Positions 33,030 to 42,208 of a DNA stretch of 43,782 bases are shown piece by piece. The translations under genes were made by a program, and so were the position numbers. The notes under the pieces were generated by a model. That model did no database searches, was not told the DNA's origin, and saw nothing but the letters and a program-made list of their open reading frames with translations. The first letter of the stretch is position 1. Every line of letters begins with the position of its first letter. The stretch is from assembly GCA_017469845.1 (NCBI GenBank), contig JAFUFP010000023.1, forward strand, positions 1 through 43,782, written 5' to 3'. The DNA is from Bacteroidales bacterium (lineage in GTDB: Bacteria; Bacteroidota; Bacteroidia; Bacteroidales; UBA932).

Positions 33030-34748
33030 ATGAAGAATATGAAAAAGATATACGGAACAATTCTGCTGGCGTCGGCGCTCCTGCTCTCAGCCTGTGACAA
33101 TTTCCTCGACGTCAAGAGCGAAAGCCAGACGACTCTGGACACATTCTTCCAGAACGAGGCCGACTGCCGTGCCGCGACCGCACCTCTGTACAACAAGGTA
33201 TGGTTCGATTTCAACAACAACTTCGGATTCGGTTTCATGGACGGACGCGCCAACAACGTTTTCGCCCCCTGGTCCGACTACATCTATCCGTACGTGAACC
33301 TCACCGAGACTACGGCGACCGCCAACCTCTATTCGGCATGGCAGAGCCTCTTCGTCATCATAACCCAGTCCGACTACACGCTCAACAACCTTGACAGGGC
33401 CCTTGAGCACGGAGTGAGCGAAGAAGTGGTCAACGAGTGCAAGGGAGAATGCCGCTTCATGAGGGGCATCGCCTACTGGTACCTCGCCATGAGCTGGGGC
33501 AACGTACCCATCATCGAGGATCCCCAGACCCTCATCACCAATCCCCTCGTGAACACCAATCCCACCGAGGACGTACTGGCGTTCGCGATAAAGGATATGG
33601 AATTCGCCGCAGCCAATCTCCCCGAGAAGCCCGCGACCACCGGCAGGGTCACAAAGTACTCCGCCCAGGGAATGCTCTCCCGTTTCTACAACACGGCCGC
33701 AGCTTTCGTCCGTGGAGGAAATACAAAGACCGGTTCCCTCAACCTCTCCGCTTCGGAGTACTACTCCAAGGCCAAAGCGAGCGCACTTGACGTGATCGAC
33801 AACTCCGACCGCAGCCTGATGAAGAACTACGAGGATCTTTTCAAGGTCCAGAACAACGACAACTCCGAGACCCTGTTCAACCTCCAGTGGGTTCCGAATT
33901 CGGACTACGGCACCATCAACTTCTCGGACTCCTACCTCGCGCTCTCAAGCACTGTCGTGGGCGGACGCTCCGCCTGGGGCAACGCCACCTACGGTTCAGG
34001 TGAACTGATCGAACTCTTCTCCAGGAGAAATGACCTTATCCGTCTCAAAGCCACATACTTCACTGAAGGATGCTACTACGACTACATCAGAAGCGACGAA
34101 GGCGGTTACCTCGTCGGAACAGGAAGCGGCTACTACGATGAGAACGGGGAATTCGTCACAGTATCGAAGGATTCCTACACAGACATAAGGGCATGGATCA
34201 AGAAGGGCGTCGTCGGATGCTCCGAGGATACGGGCGGACTGGCCACCAACCAGAACTCCTGCCTCAAGACTCCCATGCTCCGCCTTGCGGACGTGATGCT
34301 CCACTACTGCGAAGCGGCTATCGGGGAAGGCACTTCCACAAGCGACCCCAAGGCTCTTGAAGTCTTCAACGCCATCCGTTCACGCGCCGGTCTCGCTCCG
34401 GTCAGCGAAATCACCATGGACGGAGACAACGGCCTCTGGAACGAACGCAGGTGCGAACTCGCCCTCGAGTACGTGGCATGGCCCGACTTCGTCAGAAGGG
34501 CGTACTACCAACAGGACTGGGTGCTCGATTTCATGGGCAAGCAGAACCGCAACGCGTCCTTCTCGTACAGCTATCCCACCAACACATTCGAGTGGTCCAC
34601 CGCTGATGACGGAACCATCGAGAAGGTAGGAGGAAAGGAGGAGGAGACACCTTCCGCAAGCCGCCTCACCCTCCCCTATCCCGAATCCGAGCTCATCAAG
34701 AACCAGCTTCTGAAGGCTGAGCCCGTACCTTATGAATTCAACGACTAA
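33030..34748 (+). CDS. susD: SusD/RagB-family outer-membrane glycan-binding lipoprotein
   Basis: The 572-residue lipoprotein has lipobox LSAC, followed directly by DNFLDVKSES, the usual SusD mature N-terminus. Tetratricopeptide-like helices follow (ECRFMRGIAYWYLAMSWGNVPII). The C-terminal RRCELALEYVAW matches the conserved ERRxELAxE motif with the usual Arg/Glu pair. It forms the lid of the SusC pore and binds the glycan. The gene follows susC by 10 bp and precedes the TIG-domain protein by 3 bp, so the three are one operon. Confidence 0.96.
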   Translation: MKNMKKIYGTILLASALLLSACDNFLDVKSESQTTLDTFFQNEADCRAATAPLYNKVWFDFNNNFGFGFMDGRANNVFAPWSDYIYPYVNLTETTATANLYSAWQSLFVIITQSDYTLNNLDRALEHGVSEEVVNECKGECRFMRGIAYWYLAMSWGNVPIIEDPQTLITNPLVNTNPTEDVLAFAIKDMEFAAANLPEKPATTGRVTKYSAQGMLSRFYNTAAAFVRGGNTKTGSLNLSASEYYSKAKASALDVIDNSDRSLMKNYEDLFKVQNNDNSETLFNLQWVPNSDYGTINFSDSYLALSSTVVGGRSAWGNATYGSGELIELFSRRNDLIRLKATYFTEGCYYDYIRSDEGGYLVGTGSGYYDENGEFVTVSKDSYTDIRAWIKKGVVGCSEDTGGLATNQNSCLKTPMLRLADVMLHYCEAAIGEGTSTSDPKALEVFNAIRSRAGLAPVSEITMDGDNGLWNERRCELALEYVAWPDFVRRAYYQQDWVLDFMGKQNRNASFSYSYPTNTFEWSTADDGTIEKVGGKEEETPSASRLTLPYPESELIKNQLLKAEPVPYEFND

Positions 34749-34751
34749 ATC

Positions 34752-36251
34752 ATGCTGGACGATATGAAGAAGATATTCAAGTTATTCCTGCTGCTTTCCG
34801 TCGCGTCCTTCGCTTTCCTCTCCTGTACGGAAGACGACGGCATCGACAACAAGAACTACGGTCCCATCAAGGTGACCAAGGTCTACAGGCACAGCGCGTC
34901 CCTGATCAAGGAACTCGACCCCACCGTCGGCGCAAGGCTCGGCACCATGCTCCGTCTCGAAGGAGAGAACTTCCAGGGCATCAAGAAGATAACCTGCAAC
35001 GGTTCTCCCGCATACCTCAATCCGAACCTCATCACGGAGAATTCCATAATATTCAGGATCCCCTCGACCGACTCCGACAACACGGACACCCCGACAGGAG
35101 ATGACTGCGATGAGGAATTCCGCGACAAGATCATCATCACTTCGAACGGGAACAGCGACTACGTATACCCGTTCCACATCATGGGTTCCGCCCCTACGAT
35201 TTCATCCATAAGCCACACTCTCCCGAGCGTCGGTTCATGGGTCACCGTCGCGGGAGGCAACCTCCGTGGAGTGAGCGAGGTCCAGTTCTGCGATGACCTG
35301 GGTAACGTCGTCGCCTCGACAACAGGCATCCGTAACGAGGACCCGAAGGGAAAGAGCTTCCAGTTCCAGACCCCATCATTCCCTGCCGATTATGAGGGCG
35401 GATACATCGTGGCGGTTACCGACAACGGAGAAGCCGCTTCCCCCAACTACTTCTGGAGGGTGAAGAACATTTTCCTCAGCAAATTCTACAGCGAGGAAGC
35501 GGACGGATACTGGAGCTACAACCCCAATTCCACCCACGACTCCTACTATGCCTGGGGCTCAGGCACCACCGGAAACCTCCCCGACATGGAGACGTATCCT
35601 GACATCTTCCCCAACAACGACGATCCTTTCCCTCTCGAGGGAGACGGTCCGAAGAACCCTGAGATTTTCCGTGCTATGCCCGTCCCCGGAACGAAGATCC
35701 CCGTGATTCCGCTAAGTGACGGAGAACACAGCGCGGACGGCGGTGCCTGCATCGCCAGGGCCTGCTTCAATTCCGACGCCTGCTCGGGACGAGCCCTCGG
35801 AATGGCGCAGAACCTCTCTTCCGGAGTTGAGCTTTTCAACACCTCAACCCCCAACGAGAGCCTTGCCCTCCAGTTCGACTACTTCATCCCCATGACCTGG
35901 GACAGCGGCCGAATCGCCGTCACCTTCGTCGATGCCGGAATCAAGTGGATGGCCAACTACCATCCCTGGACAACCGATCCCGATTCCTACAAGAACGGAA
36001 TGAAGGAGTGGAAAACGGCTACAATTCCTCTGTCACAATTCCCGAACTTCGCGGAGCAGAGCTACGGCTACATCCTGAAGAACACCATCGCCGGAACCAA
36101 CGGTGAGTACGCCTGCCAGGGTATGATCGCATTCTACAACGACGAGTGCGACGGCAAACCCGCAAGGGAGATGACGGACTTCGTCCTTTACTGGAACAAC
36201 CTCAGAATCGTCCCCATGACGACTCCTGACATCTCCGAAGAGGAAGAATAG
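34752..36251 (+). CDS. Surface glycan-binding protein with IPT/TIG domains
   Basis: The 499-residue lipoprotein (lipobox LSC) has two TIG/IPT immunoglobulin-like domains (about 40-145 and 150-240, the second starting APTISSISHTLPSVGSWVTV). A C-terminal beta-sandwich of about 250 residues resembles the SGBP-B-type glycan-binding domain (aromatics in the YWSYNPNSTHDSYYAWG segment and NYHPW). Such proteins stand off the cell surface and capture polysaccharide for SusCD. The start may be the Met at 34764, which directly begins the signal peptide. The C-terminus is acidic (SEEEE). A strong terminator follows. Confidence 0.9.
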   Translation: MLDDMKKIFKLFLLLSVASFAFLSCTEDDGIDNKNYGPIKVTKVYRHSASLIKELDPTVGARLGTMLRLEGENFQGIKKITCNGSPAYLNPNLITENSIIFRIPSTDSDNTDTPTGDDCDEEFRDKIIITSNGNSDYVYPFHIMGSAPTISSISHTLPSVGSWVTVAGGNLRGVSEVQFCDDLGNVVASTTGIRNEDPKGKSFQFQTPSFPADYEGGYIVAVTDNGEAASPNYFWRVKNIFLSKFYSEEADGYWSYNPNSTHDSYYAWGSGTTGNLPDMETYPDIFPNNDDPFPLEGDGPKNPEIFRAMPVPGTKIPVIPLSDGEHSADGGACIARACFNSDACSGRALGMAQNLSSGVELFNTSTPNESLALQFDYFIPMTWDSGRIAVTFVDAGIKWMANYHPWTTDPDSYKNGMKEWKTATIPLSQFPNFAEQSYGYILKNTIAGTNGEYACQGMIAFYNDECDGKPAREMTDFVLYWNNLRIVPMTTPDISEEEE

Positions 36252-36271
36252 AAGATCTGGCAAATGTCGAT

Positions 36272-36303
36272 GAGGAGGGCCTTTTCCAGCCCTCCTCTTT
36301 TTG
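36272..36303 (+). terminator. Terminator of the susCD operon
   Basis: GAGGAGGGC (36272-36280) pairs perfectly with GCCCTCCTC (36289-36297), followed by TTTTT. Confidence 0.92.
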
Positions 36304-36328
36304 ATTCACTGCAAAAGATTTATCTTTA
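36300..36328 (+). promoter_or_regulatory. Promoter of the GH35-type gene
   Basis: TTTG (36300-36303) and TATCTTTA (36321-36328, one mismatch to TAnnTTTG) are 17 bases apart. The ATG lies 26 bases downstream. The -33 box overlaps the T-run of the preceding terminator. Confidence 0.5.
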
Positions 36329-36354
36329 CCGAAAGACAAAAGCCTCCAAAGAAT

Positions 36355-37860
36355 ATGAAAAGATCCATCCCAAGAATACTGCTTACATCGGTATTGGTCT
36401 TCACGTTCTCCGCATCCGCTCTCAGCGGGCAGGAAATCCGCCTCCAAAGGAACGGAGCCTGCACCCAGCTCATGGTCGGGGACTCACCCTTCATCATATT
36501 GGGAGGAGAACTGGCGAACTCAAGTGCTTCTTCTCCCCGGTATATGGACGGGAGGGATTCGTGGCGGAAAATGCATGAGGCCGGGCTCAACACCGTTCTC
36601 GCGCCCGTGTACTGGGAACTCATCGAACCTCAGGAAGGTTTGTTCGACTTCTCGAGCGTCGACTATCTCCTCTCTTCCGCCAGGGAAAACGGCCTTCACC
36701 TTGTTCTACTTTGGTTCGGGACCTGGAAAAACAGCATGTCCTGCTATGTTCCGGGGTGGATGAAAACGCAGTTCGGCAAAAGGTTCACCCTCGCCGAAGA
36801 TTCATCCGGGAACACCCCGGAAATCCTTTCCGCCTTCGACTCCCGGGCTCTCGAAGCCGACAAGAAGGCCTTTTCAGCACTCATGCGTCATCTGCGTGAA
36901 ACAGATTCCGACCGGAAGACCGTCCTCATGGTACAGGTGGAGAATGAGATAGGAATGCTGGGAAGCGCAAGGGAACACGGGAAGGAGGTGGAAAAGGCAT
37001 GGAAGAAGGAAGGAAAAGGAAACGACCCCTATGAAGAGGAGAAATTCCAGGCGAAATACTACGCCCGCTATGCCGAAGCCGTCGCCGCTGCCGGAAAGAA
37101 AGAGTACGACATCCCGATGTTCGTGAACGCCGCGCTCAATTCCCGCGGCAGAAAACCCGGAGAATATCCTTCCGCCGGTCCCCTTTCCCACCTTATGGAC
37201 ATATGGAAAAGTGAGGCCCCGTCTATTGATATGATGTGCCCCGACATCTACGACCCTGGATTTCCCGACTGGATAAGTCGCTACCATACTCCCACCAACC
37301 CCCTCTTCATTCCCGAAATCCGTCAGGAGAAGGAAAACGGGGCAAGGGTGTTCTATGCCCTCGGGAAACACTCGGCCCTCGGATTCTCACCTTTCTCCAT
37401 CGACAACGGGACGCTACCGATCGAGAAGGCGTACCGCCTTTTGGGAGGATATCTTCCCCAAATCGCACGTGCCCAGGCCGAAGGAAGGATATACGGAGTC
37501 CTTTGTGACATGAACTCCCCCGAAAACGTCATCTCCATCGGTGACGTCACCTTCACCTGCCGGCATGACGGCACTCTCTCATGGAGCCCCGTGGCGGGAG
37601 ATCCCGAAAACTGGGGAGAAGGGGCGTTCCTCATAATCGATGAGGGTGACGGACAGTTCCTTTTCATGGGAACAGGGTGCGTCGCCACCATGTCCCCCAA
37701 GGACGGGAAGGGCCATATCGGAATCCTTTCCATAGAAGAACTCTCTCCCGACGGAAAAAATCTACGCCGCCTCAACGGTGACGAGGACCACCAGGGAAGG
37801 CATCTGAGGATTCCGGCGGGGGAATTCCAGGCGCAGAGACTGAAAATCTACAGGTACTGA
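36355..37860 (+). CDS. GH35-type beta-galactosidase with C-terminal DUF5597-like domain
   Basis: The 501-residue protein has a signal peptide (about 1-25, ending ALSG), so it is probably periplasmic. The TIM barrel shows GH35 features: an opening LGGELANSS, VYWELIEPQEG, acid/base Glu198 in QVENEIG, and the likely nucleophile Glu321 in LFIPEIRQ. The C-terminal 150 residues are beta-rich and match the DUF5597-like domain of the Bgl35A group, which removes galactose from plant hemicelluloses. That fits trimming of imported oligosaccharides. The ATG at 36355 is chosen because it starts the signal peptide. Confidence 0.85.
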   Translation: MKRSIPRILLTSVLVFTFSASALSGQEIRLQRNGACTQLMVGDSPFIILGGELANSSASSPRYMDGRDSWRKMHEAGLNTVLAPVYWELIEPQEGLFDFSSVDYLLSSARENGLHLVLLWFGTWKNSMSCYVPGWMKTQFGKRFTLAEDSSGNTPEILSAFDSRALEADKKAFSALMRHLRETDSDRKTVLMVQVENEIGMLGSAREHGKEVEKAWKKEGKGNDPYEEEKFQAKYYARYAEAVAAAGKKEYDIPMFVNAALNSRGRKPGEYPSAGPLSHLMDIWKSEAPSIDMMCPDIYDPGFPDWISRYHTPTNPLFIPEIRQEKENGARVFYALGKHSALGFSPFSIDNGTLPIEKAYRLLGGYLPQIARAQAEGRIYGVLCDMNSPENVISIGDVTFTCRHDGTLSWSPVAGDPENWGEGAFLIIDEGDGQFLFMGTGCVATMSPKDGKGHIGILSIEELSPDGKNLRRLNGDEDHQGRHLRIPAGEFQAQRLKIYRY

Positions 37861-37903
37861 GAAGAAAAGGACGGCAAAAAGTATAAATATTTTGTCGTGC
37901 GCT

Positions 37904-37937
37904 TTTGACGGAATAAAAATAAATAGTGTTATTTTTG
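37904..37937 (+). promoter_or_regulatory. Promoter of the hybrid two-component regulator
   Basis: TATTTTTG (37930-37937) matches TAnnTTTG exactly. A TTTG at 37904-37907 is 22 bases upstream, slightly wide for -33. The ATG at 38001 is 63 bases downstream. Confidence 0.55.
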
Positions 37938-38000
37938 TCTGAGCAGTTGATCTCCTTAACGGAGAAGACTGAACCCTATTCCCTTGCACACTCCCTGCCG

Positions 38001-41000
38001 ATGAGGTTGAAAGCACATATCCTGGCGACTTGCGCCATGTTGGTTCCCCTTCTGGCGTCAGCCCAGAAGGCAAGGCTATACACCTCGGAAAACGGCCTTC
38101 CCAACAGCCAGATAAACAGCATATACCAGGACAACTGGGGGCTTATCTGGATAGCCACCGAAAACGGTCTTTCCCGTTTCGACGGCATGGAATTCTCCAA
38201 CTTCAGAAGCGACCGCACCGACTCTTCTTCCCTCGAAAGCGATCTTGTCCTTGGAATGTTCCAGGACAGCCACTCCACGATGTGGGCCGCTACATCCAAC
38301 GGACTTCAGATCTACGATCCCCTCCTGTCGACCTTCAGTAAGGTTGACCTTCAGGACAGTGAAGTTCCCCAGTCGTCGGTATACATTTCCTCGATAGCCG
38401 AAATCGGTGACGAAATCTGGGTCGCCACCTCCCAGCACGGAGTCTACGTCCTTGACGCCGTTTCCCATGAAATCAAGAGCGGCCGCAGGAGGGAACTGAG
38501 CGGACTTCTCCCCTCCTCGTTCATAAACACCATCTTCCGTGATTCATCCGGAAGAGTTTGGCTCGCCTCCGAAACCGGCGGTCTTGCCGTTGTCGACGTT
38601 TCGGGACCTTCCCCGAAAAGGACAGGTGAAATCTGGGACTCTTCAACGAGGAGATTCTCCTCCGACGTTCTCGTGACATGCTTCGCCGAAAATCCCGATA
38701 ACGGTGACATCCTGATCGGAACGTACAATTACGGAATCCTTCTTTTCGACTCCTCGGAAGGAAAAATCTTCTCCCTCGGCCACGACGCCTCCTCATGCAG
38801 GGTCAACTGCCTTCTCCCCAATTCCCTGGAAGGGAGTCCGGAGAATTCTTACCTCGTCGGTACTGAGAACAGGGGCCTCAAGGTTCTGGACACGGGGAGC
38901 GGAACACTTTCGGACATTTCTTCCCCCTCCATTCCCCTCAAGATGGACAACTGGAAGGTGCACAGCCTTCTGGTAGACAACCAAGGGAACATCTGGATAG
39001 GGGCCTACGATACCGGTGTCCTGGTAATTCCGGAGTCGATGTACGGATTCGGGTACATGAGCGCCGCCGCAGATCCTTATTCCCCGAACTCGGGATCCTG
39101 CGTCACATCGATCCTCGAGGACATTGACGGTTCCCTCTGGGTCGGAACCGACGGAAGCGGACTCCTCCATATCGGAAACGACTCCCGCCGCTCTTTCACC
39201 GACGTGGACAATTCCGCACTCACAAACAACTCGGTCCTCGATATCGTCATGGACAGAAGGGGAACGAAATGGATCGCGACTTACCTCGACGGACTTTTCA
39301 GCATGGACTCCCGTGGCCACGTCACGAAATTCCCCCACTCCGCCGACATCGGTACCGCGAGGACAGCACGGCTTCTGTACGACCCTGAGCGCGACTATCT
39401 TTTCGTGGGAACCTACGGAAACGGATTTTCCGTCGTGTCCCTGCCCGATGGGAAAGTCCTCTCGACGGTATCAGAAGACAGGTGCAAATGGGTAAGTTCT
39501 CTCCATCTCGACTCAGAAGGTATGGTATGGGTCGGAACATTCAACGGTCCGCTACGATACAATCCCGAAACGGGAAGGCTCACTTCCCACGACATCGTTC
39601 ATTCAAGAGTATACTCGATTCTGGAAGATTCCTCGAAGACGATGTGGTTCGGAACCGGAGAAGGACTGGTGAAGTATGACCCCTCAAATGGGGAGTCCGT
39701 CACCTACACCGAAAACAACGGACTGAGCAGCAACGTTATAAGCGGCATTCTCGAGGACAACGGAGGCCGTCTCTGGATATCCACATCCTACGGACTTACC
39801 AGTCTTGATCCCGAAAATGGCACCTTCGCCCGCTACTATTCCTATGACGGACTCCAGGAAAACGAGTTCCGTTACGGCTCCGCCTTCAAGGACAAGGGCG
39901 GAAAGCTTTTCTTCGGCGGAATAAACGGAATCACATCATTCAATCCCCAGAGCGGGAAGACTTCCTCACATCCCATGTCGGATGTATTCTTCACCGGCCT
40001 CACGGTGATGAACAGGAAAGTGGACTTCTCCTCCGAAGGAAGCAGATACCTCGATGCTCCTATAACGGATGCCAAGAGGATAACCCTTCCTTACAATTCG
40101 GGAACATTCTCGATAGGTTTCGCGGTTCCCGAATACACGAATCCCCACAAAGTCGTCTTCTCATACAGGATGGACGGGGTGGACAACGATTGGAACAGGA
40201 CAACCGCCACCGCCAACACGGCCAACTACACGAGAATCCCTTCCGGGAAGCACAATTTCACGGTGAAGGCGTTCTTCGACGGAGACGAAAGCAATTTCTC
40301 CCAAAAGAGCATCGAAGTGAGGATCCTTCCGCCTTGGTATCTTTCCCCGGAAGCGTTCATATTCTACATTCTGGCCATTTTGGGCTTAGCTCAACTTATA
40401 AGGGGATATTTCCTGAGGAAACACCAGCAGGAGCAACAGGCAGAGGAGTCGGAAATCAAGGAGATGAAACTCCGCATGTTCACGAACATCTCCCACGAAA
40501 TACGCACTCCCCTCACCCTGGTACTTTCGCCCCTCAAAAAACTCAGGGAAGCGGAAGAGGATCCCCACCGGAAGGACATGTACAACCTCATGTACCGCAA
40601 CGGACTGAGGATCAACCGCCTTGTAAACCAACTGATGGACATGAGGAAGATCGATGACGGACAGATGCCGATGCATTTCCGTCCGACGGACATCGTCTAT
40701 TTCACGAAGGATATCATGCAGACCTTCGGGAACCTCGCTTCGGACAAGAACATCTCCTTCACAATCGATTCGGAGCAAGACGAACTCGAAGTATGGATTG
40801 ACCAGGGCAACTTCGACAAAGTCATCTTCAACCTCCTTTCGAATGCCTTCAAGCACACTCCCGACGGAGGCGAAATAGACCTTTCCATCGGTTCTCCAGA
40901 GGTCAACAACGGCATCCTTTCAAAGGATATCGCCAAGTTCATAAGAATCGGGATATTCAATTCCGGAAGCCACATCGACGAGAAATATCTCGAAAAGGTC

Positions 41001-42119
41001 TTCGAAAGATTCTTCCAGGCCGATGTGATGGACGCGAAGGTGGGTTCCGGTGTGGGTCTGAGCCTCACCAAGCAGCTCGTGGAACTCCACCACGGCAAGA
41101 TAAAGGCAGAGAATGTCGGTGATGAAGGCGTGATGTTCACTGTCCTACTCCCTTTGGGGAACGAGCACCTGAGTGAAGCGGAAATGAGCCGCACAACGCA
41201 CCACAAGGACCTCTACACGAAGAACATAGAAGATATCGCCGCCAGTACGGAGGACATTTCATACACCCCCGAGGATATCGCCACGAAGAACGTCAAATCC
41301 AAGAAGAACGTCGTAATCGTAGACGATGATGCCGAGATACGTTCCTATATCGGGATGGAGATGTCCGACAGATACAACGTCAAGACTTTCCCTACCGCGG
41401 ACGAGGCATGGGCCTATATCTCCACCAATGTTCCAGATATCGTGATATCGGACCTTCTGATGGAAGGCACGGACGGGGCCCAACTGTGCTCGAAGATAAA
41501 GCACAATCCGGGCACGAACCATATCCCTGTCATCATCCTCACTTCATCGGCTGACGAGGAGTCCATCAAACGGTGCACAGAGTGCGGAGCGGACAGATAT
41601 TTCACCAAACCCATCTCCATGGATCTCCTAAGGAGCGTAGTTGGGAGCACCCTGAACAACCTCGACATGATCCGCAGCAAACTCACGAACCCCGTGGAGT
41701 ACGACTTCACCGAGATAAAGATAAGTTCAGCGACAAAGGATCTTCCCAAGAAGGTGATCGATATCATCACGGCACATATAGAAGAGCCCGACTTCAGTGT
41801 CGAGGATCTCAGCCGTGAAATCGGAATGAGCAGGGTTCACATGAACAGGAAGCTCAAGGAGACGATGGGAATGTCCCCGAGCAACCTTATAAAGTCAATC
41901 CGACTCAGGCAGGCGGCCTACCTTCTGATCCACGACAAGGTGAACATCTCCGAAGTCGCCTACAGAGTGGGATTCTCAACGCATTCCTACTTCTCCAGTT
42001 CATTCCATGACTATTACGGAATGTCCCCGAAGGAATTTGTGGCCAAGTATTTGGGATGCACGGACGAAAAGACTCTGGAAAAGTTGTTCAATTGGACTCC
42101 CGGTAAAGACCAGGAATGA
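38001..42119 (+). CDS. Hybrid two-component system regulator (HTCS)
   Basis: The 1,372-residue protein spans the inner membrane. After a signal peptide (ending LASAQ) come about a dozen propeller repeats (NxLPNSQINSIYQDNWGLIWIATENGLSRFDG type), a Y_Y_Y domain (about 680-775), a membrane helix (about 788-806), a histidine kinase with His832 (NISHEIRTPLTL) and ATPase motifs, a receiver with Asp1151 (VISDLLMEG), and a C-terminal AraC-type HTH (about 1254-1350). The periplasmic sensor binds a specific oligosaccharide and the HTH activates the locus. It should control the xylanase and susCD promoters. The start at 38001 (MRLKAHILA) gives the signal peptide. Confidence 0.96.
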   Translation: MRLKAHILATCAMLVPLLASAQKARLYTSENGLPNSQINSIYQDNWGLIWIATENGLSRFDGMEFSNFRSDRTDSSSLESDLVLGMFQDSHSTMWAATSNGLQIYDPLLSTFSKVDLQDSEVPQSSVYISSIAEIGDEIWVATSQHGVYVLDAVSHEIKSGRRRELSGLLPSSFINTIFRDSSGRVWLASETGGLAVVDVSGPSPKRTGEIWDSSTRRFSSDVLVTCFAENPDNGDILIGTYNYGILLFDSSEGKIFSLGHDASSCRVNCLLPNSLEGSPENSYLVGTENRGLKVLDTGSGTLSDISSPSIPLKMDNWKVHSLLVDNQGNIWIGAYDTGVLVIPESMYGFGYMSAAADPYSPNSGSCVTSILEDIDGSLWVGTDGSGLLHIGNDSRRSFTDVDNSALTNNSVLDIVMDRRGTKWIATYLDGLFSMDSRGHVTKFPHSADIGTARTARLLYDPERDYLFVGTYGNGFSVVSLPDGKVLSTVSEDRCKWVSSLHLDSEGMVWVGTFNGPLRYNPETGRLTSHDIVHSRVYSILEDSSKTMWFGTGEGLVKYDPSNGESVTYTENNGLSSNVISGILEDNGGRLWISTSYGLTSLDPENGTFARYYSYDGLQENEFRYGSAFKDKGGKLFFGGINGITSFNPQSGKTSSHPMSDVFFTGLTVMNRKVDFSSEGSRYLDAPITDAKRITLPYNSGTFSIGFAVPEYTNPHKVVFSYRMDGVDNDWNRTTATANTANYTRIPSGKHNFTVKAFFDGDESNFSQKSIEVRILPPWYLSPEAFIFYILAILGLAQLIRGYFLRKHQQEQQAEESEIKEMKLRMFTNISHEIRTPLTLVLSPLKKLREAEEDPHRKDMYNLMYRNGLRINRLVNQLMDMRKIDDGQMPMHFRPTDIVYFTKDIMQTFGNLASDKNISFTIDSEQDELEVWIDQGNFDKVIFNLLSNAFKHTPDGGEIDLSIGSPEVNNGILSKDIAKFIRIGIFNSGSHIDEKYLEKVFERFFQADVMDAKVGSGVGLSLTKQLVELHHGKIKAENVGDEGVMFTVLLPLGNEHLSEAEMSRTTHHKDLYTKNIEDIAASTEDISYTPEDIATKNVKSKKNVVIVDDDAEIRSYIGMEMSDRYNVKTFPTADEAWAYISTNVPDIVISDLLMEGTDGAQLCSKIKHNPGTNHIPVIILTSSADEESIKRCTECGADRYFTKPISMDLLRSVVGSTLNNLDMIRSKLTNPVEYDFTEIKISSATKDLPKKVIDIITAHIEEPDFSVEDLSREIGMSRVHMNRKLKETMGMSPSNLIKSIRLRQAAYLLIHDKVNISEVAYRVGFSTHSYFSSSFHDYYGMSPKEFVAKYLGCTDEKTLEKLFNWTPGKDQE

Positions 42120-42208
42120 CCTTAGACATCAATAACATTCGCAAGTAAATATAATTAATAATCAAAAACTTACACTGATCAACTCTAATATTGGGATAAA
42201 AAATTATT

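Noticed and set aside
32126..33256. A 376-codon open frame antisense to susC, and similar long antisense frames at 4698-5558, 922-1491 and 13366-14235
   Set aside because: They lie entirely or mostly opposite well-supported genes, have unnatural composition and no recognisable domain. High-GC coding sequence commonly opens such shadow frames.
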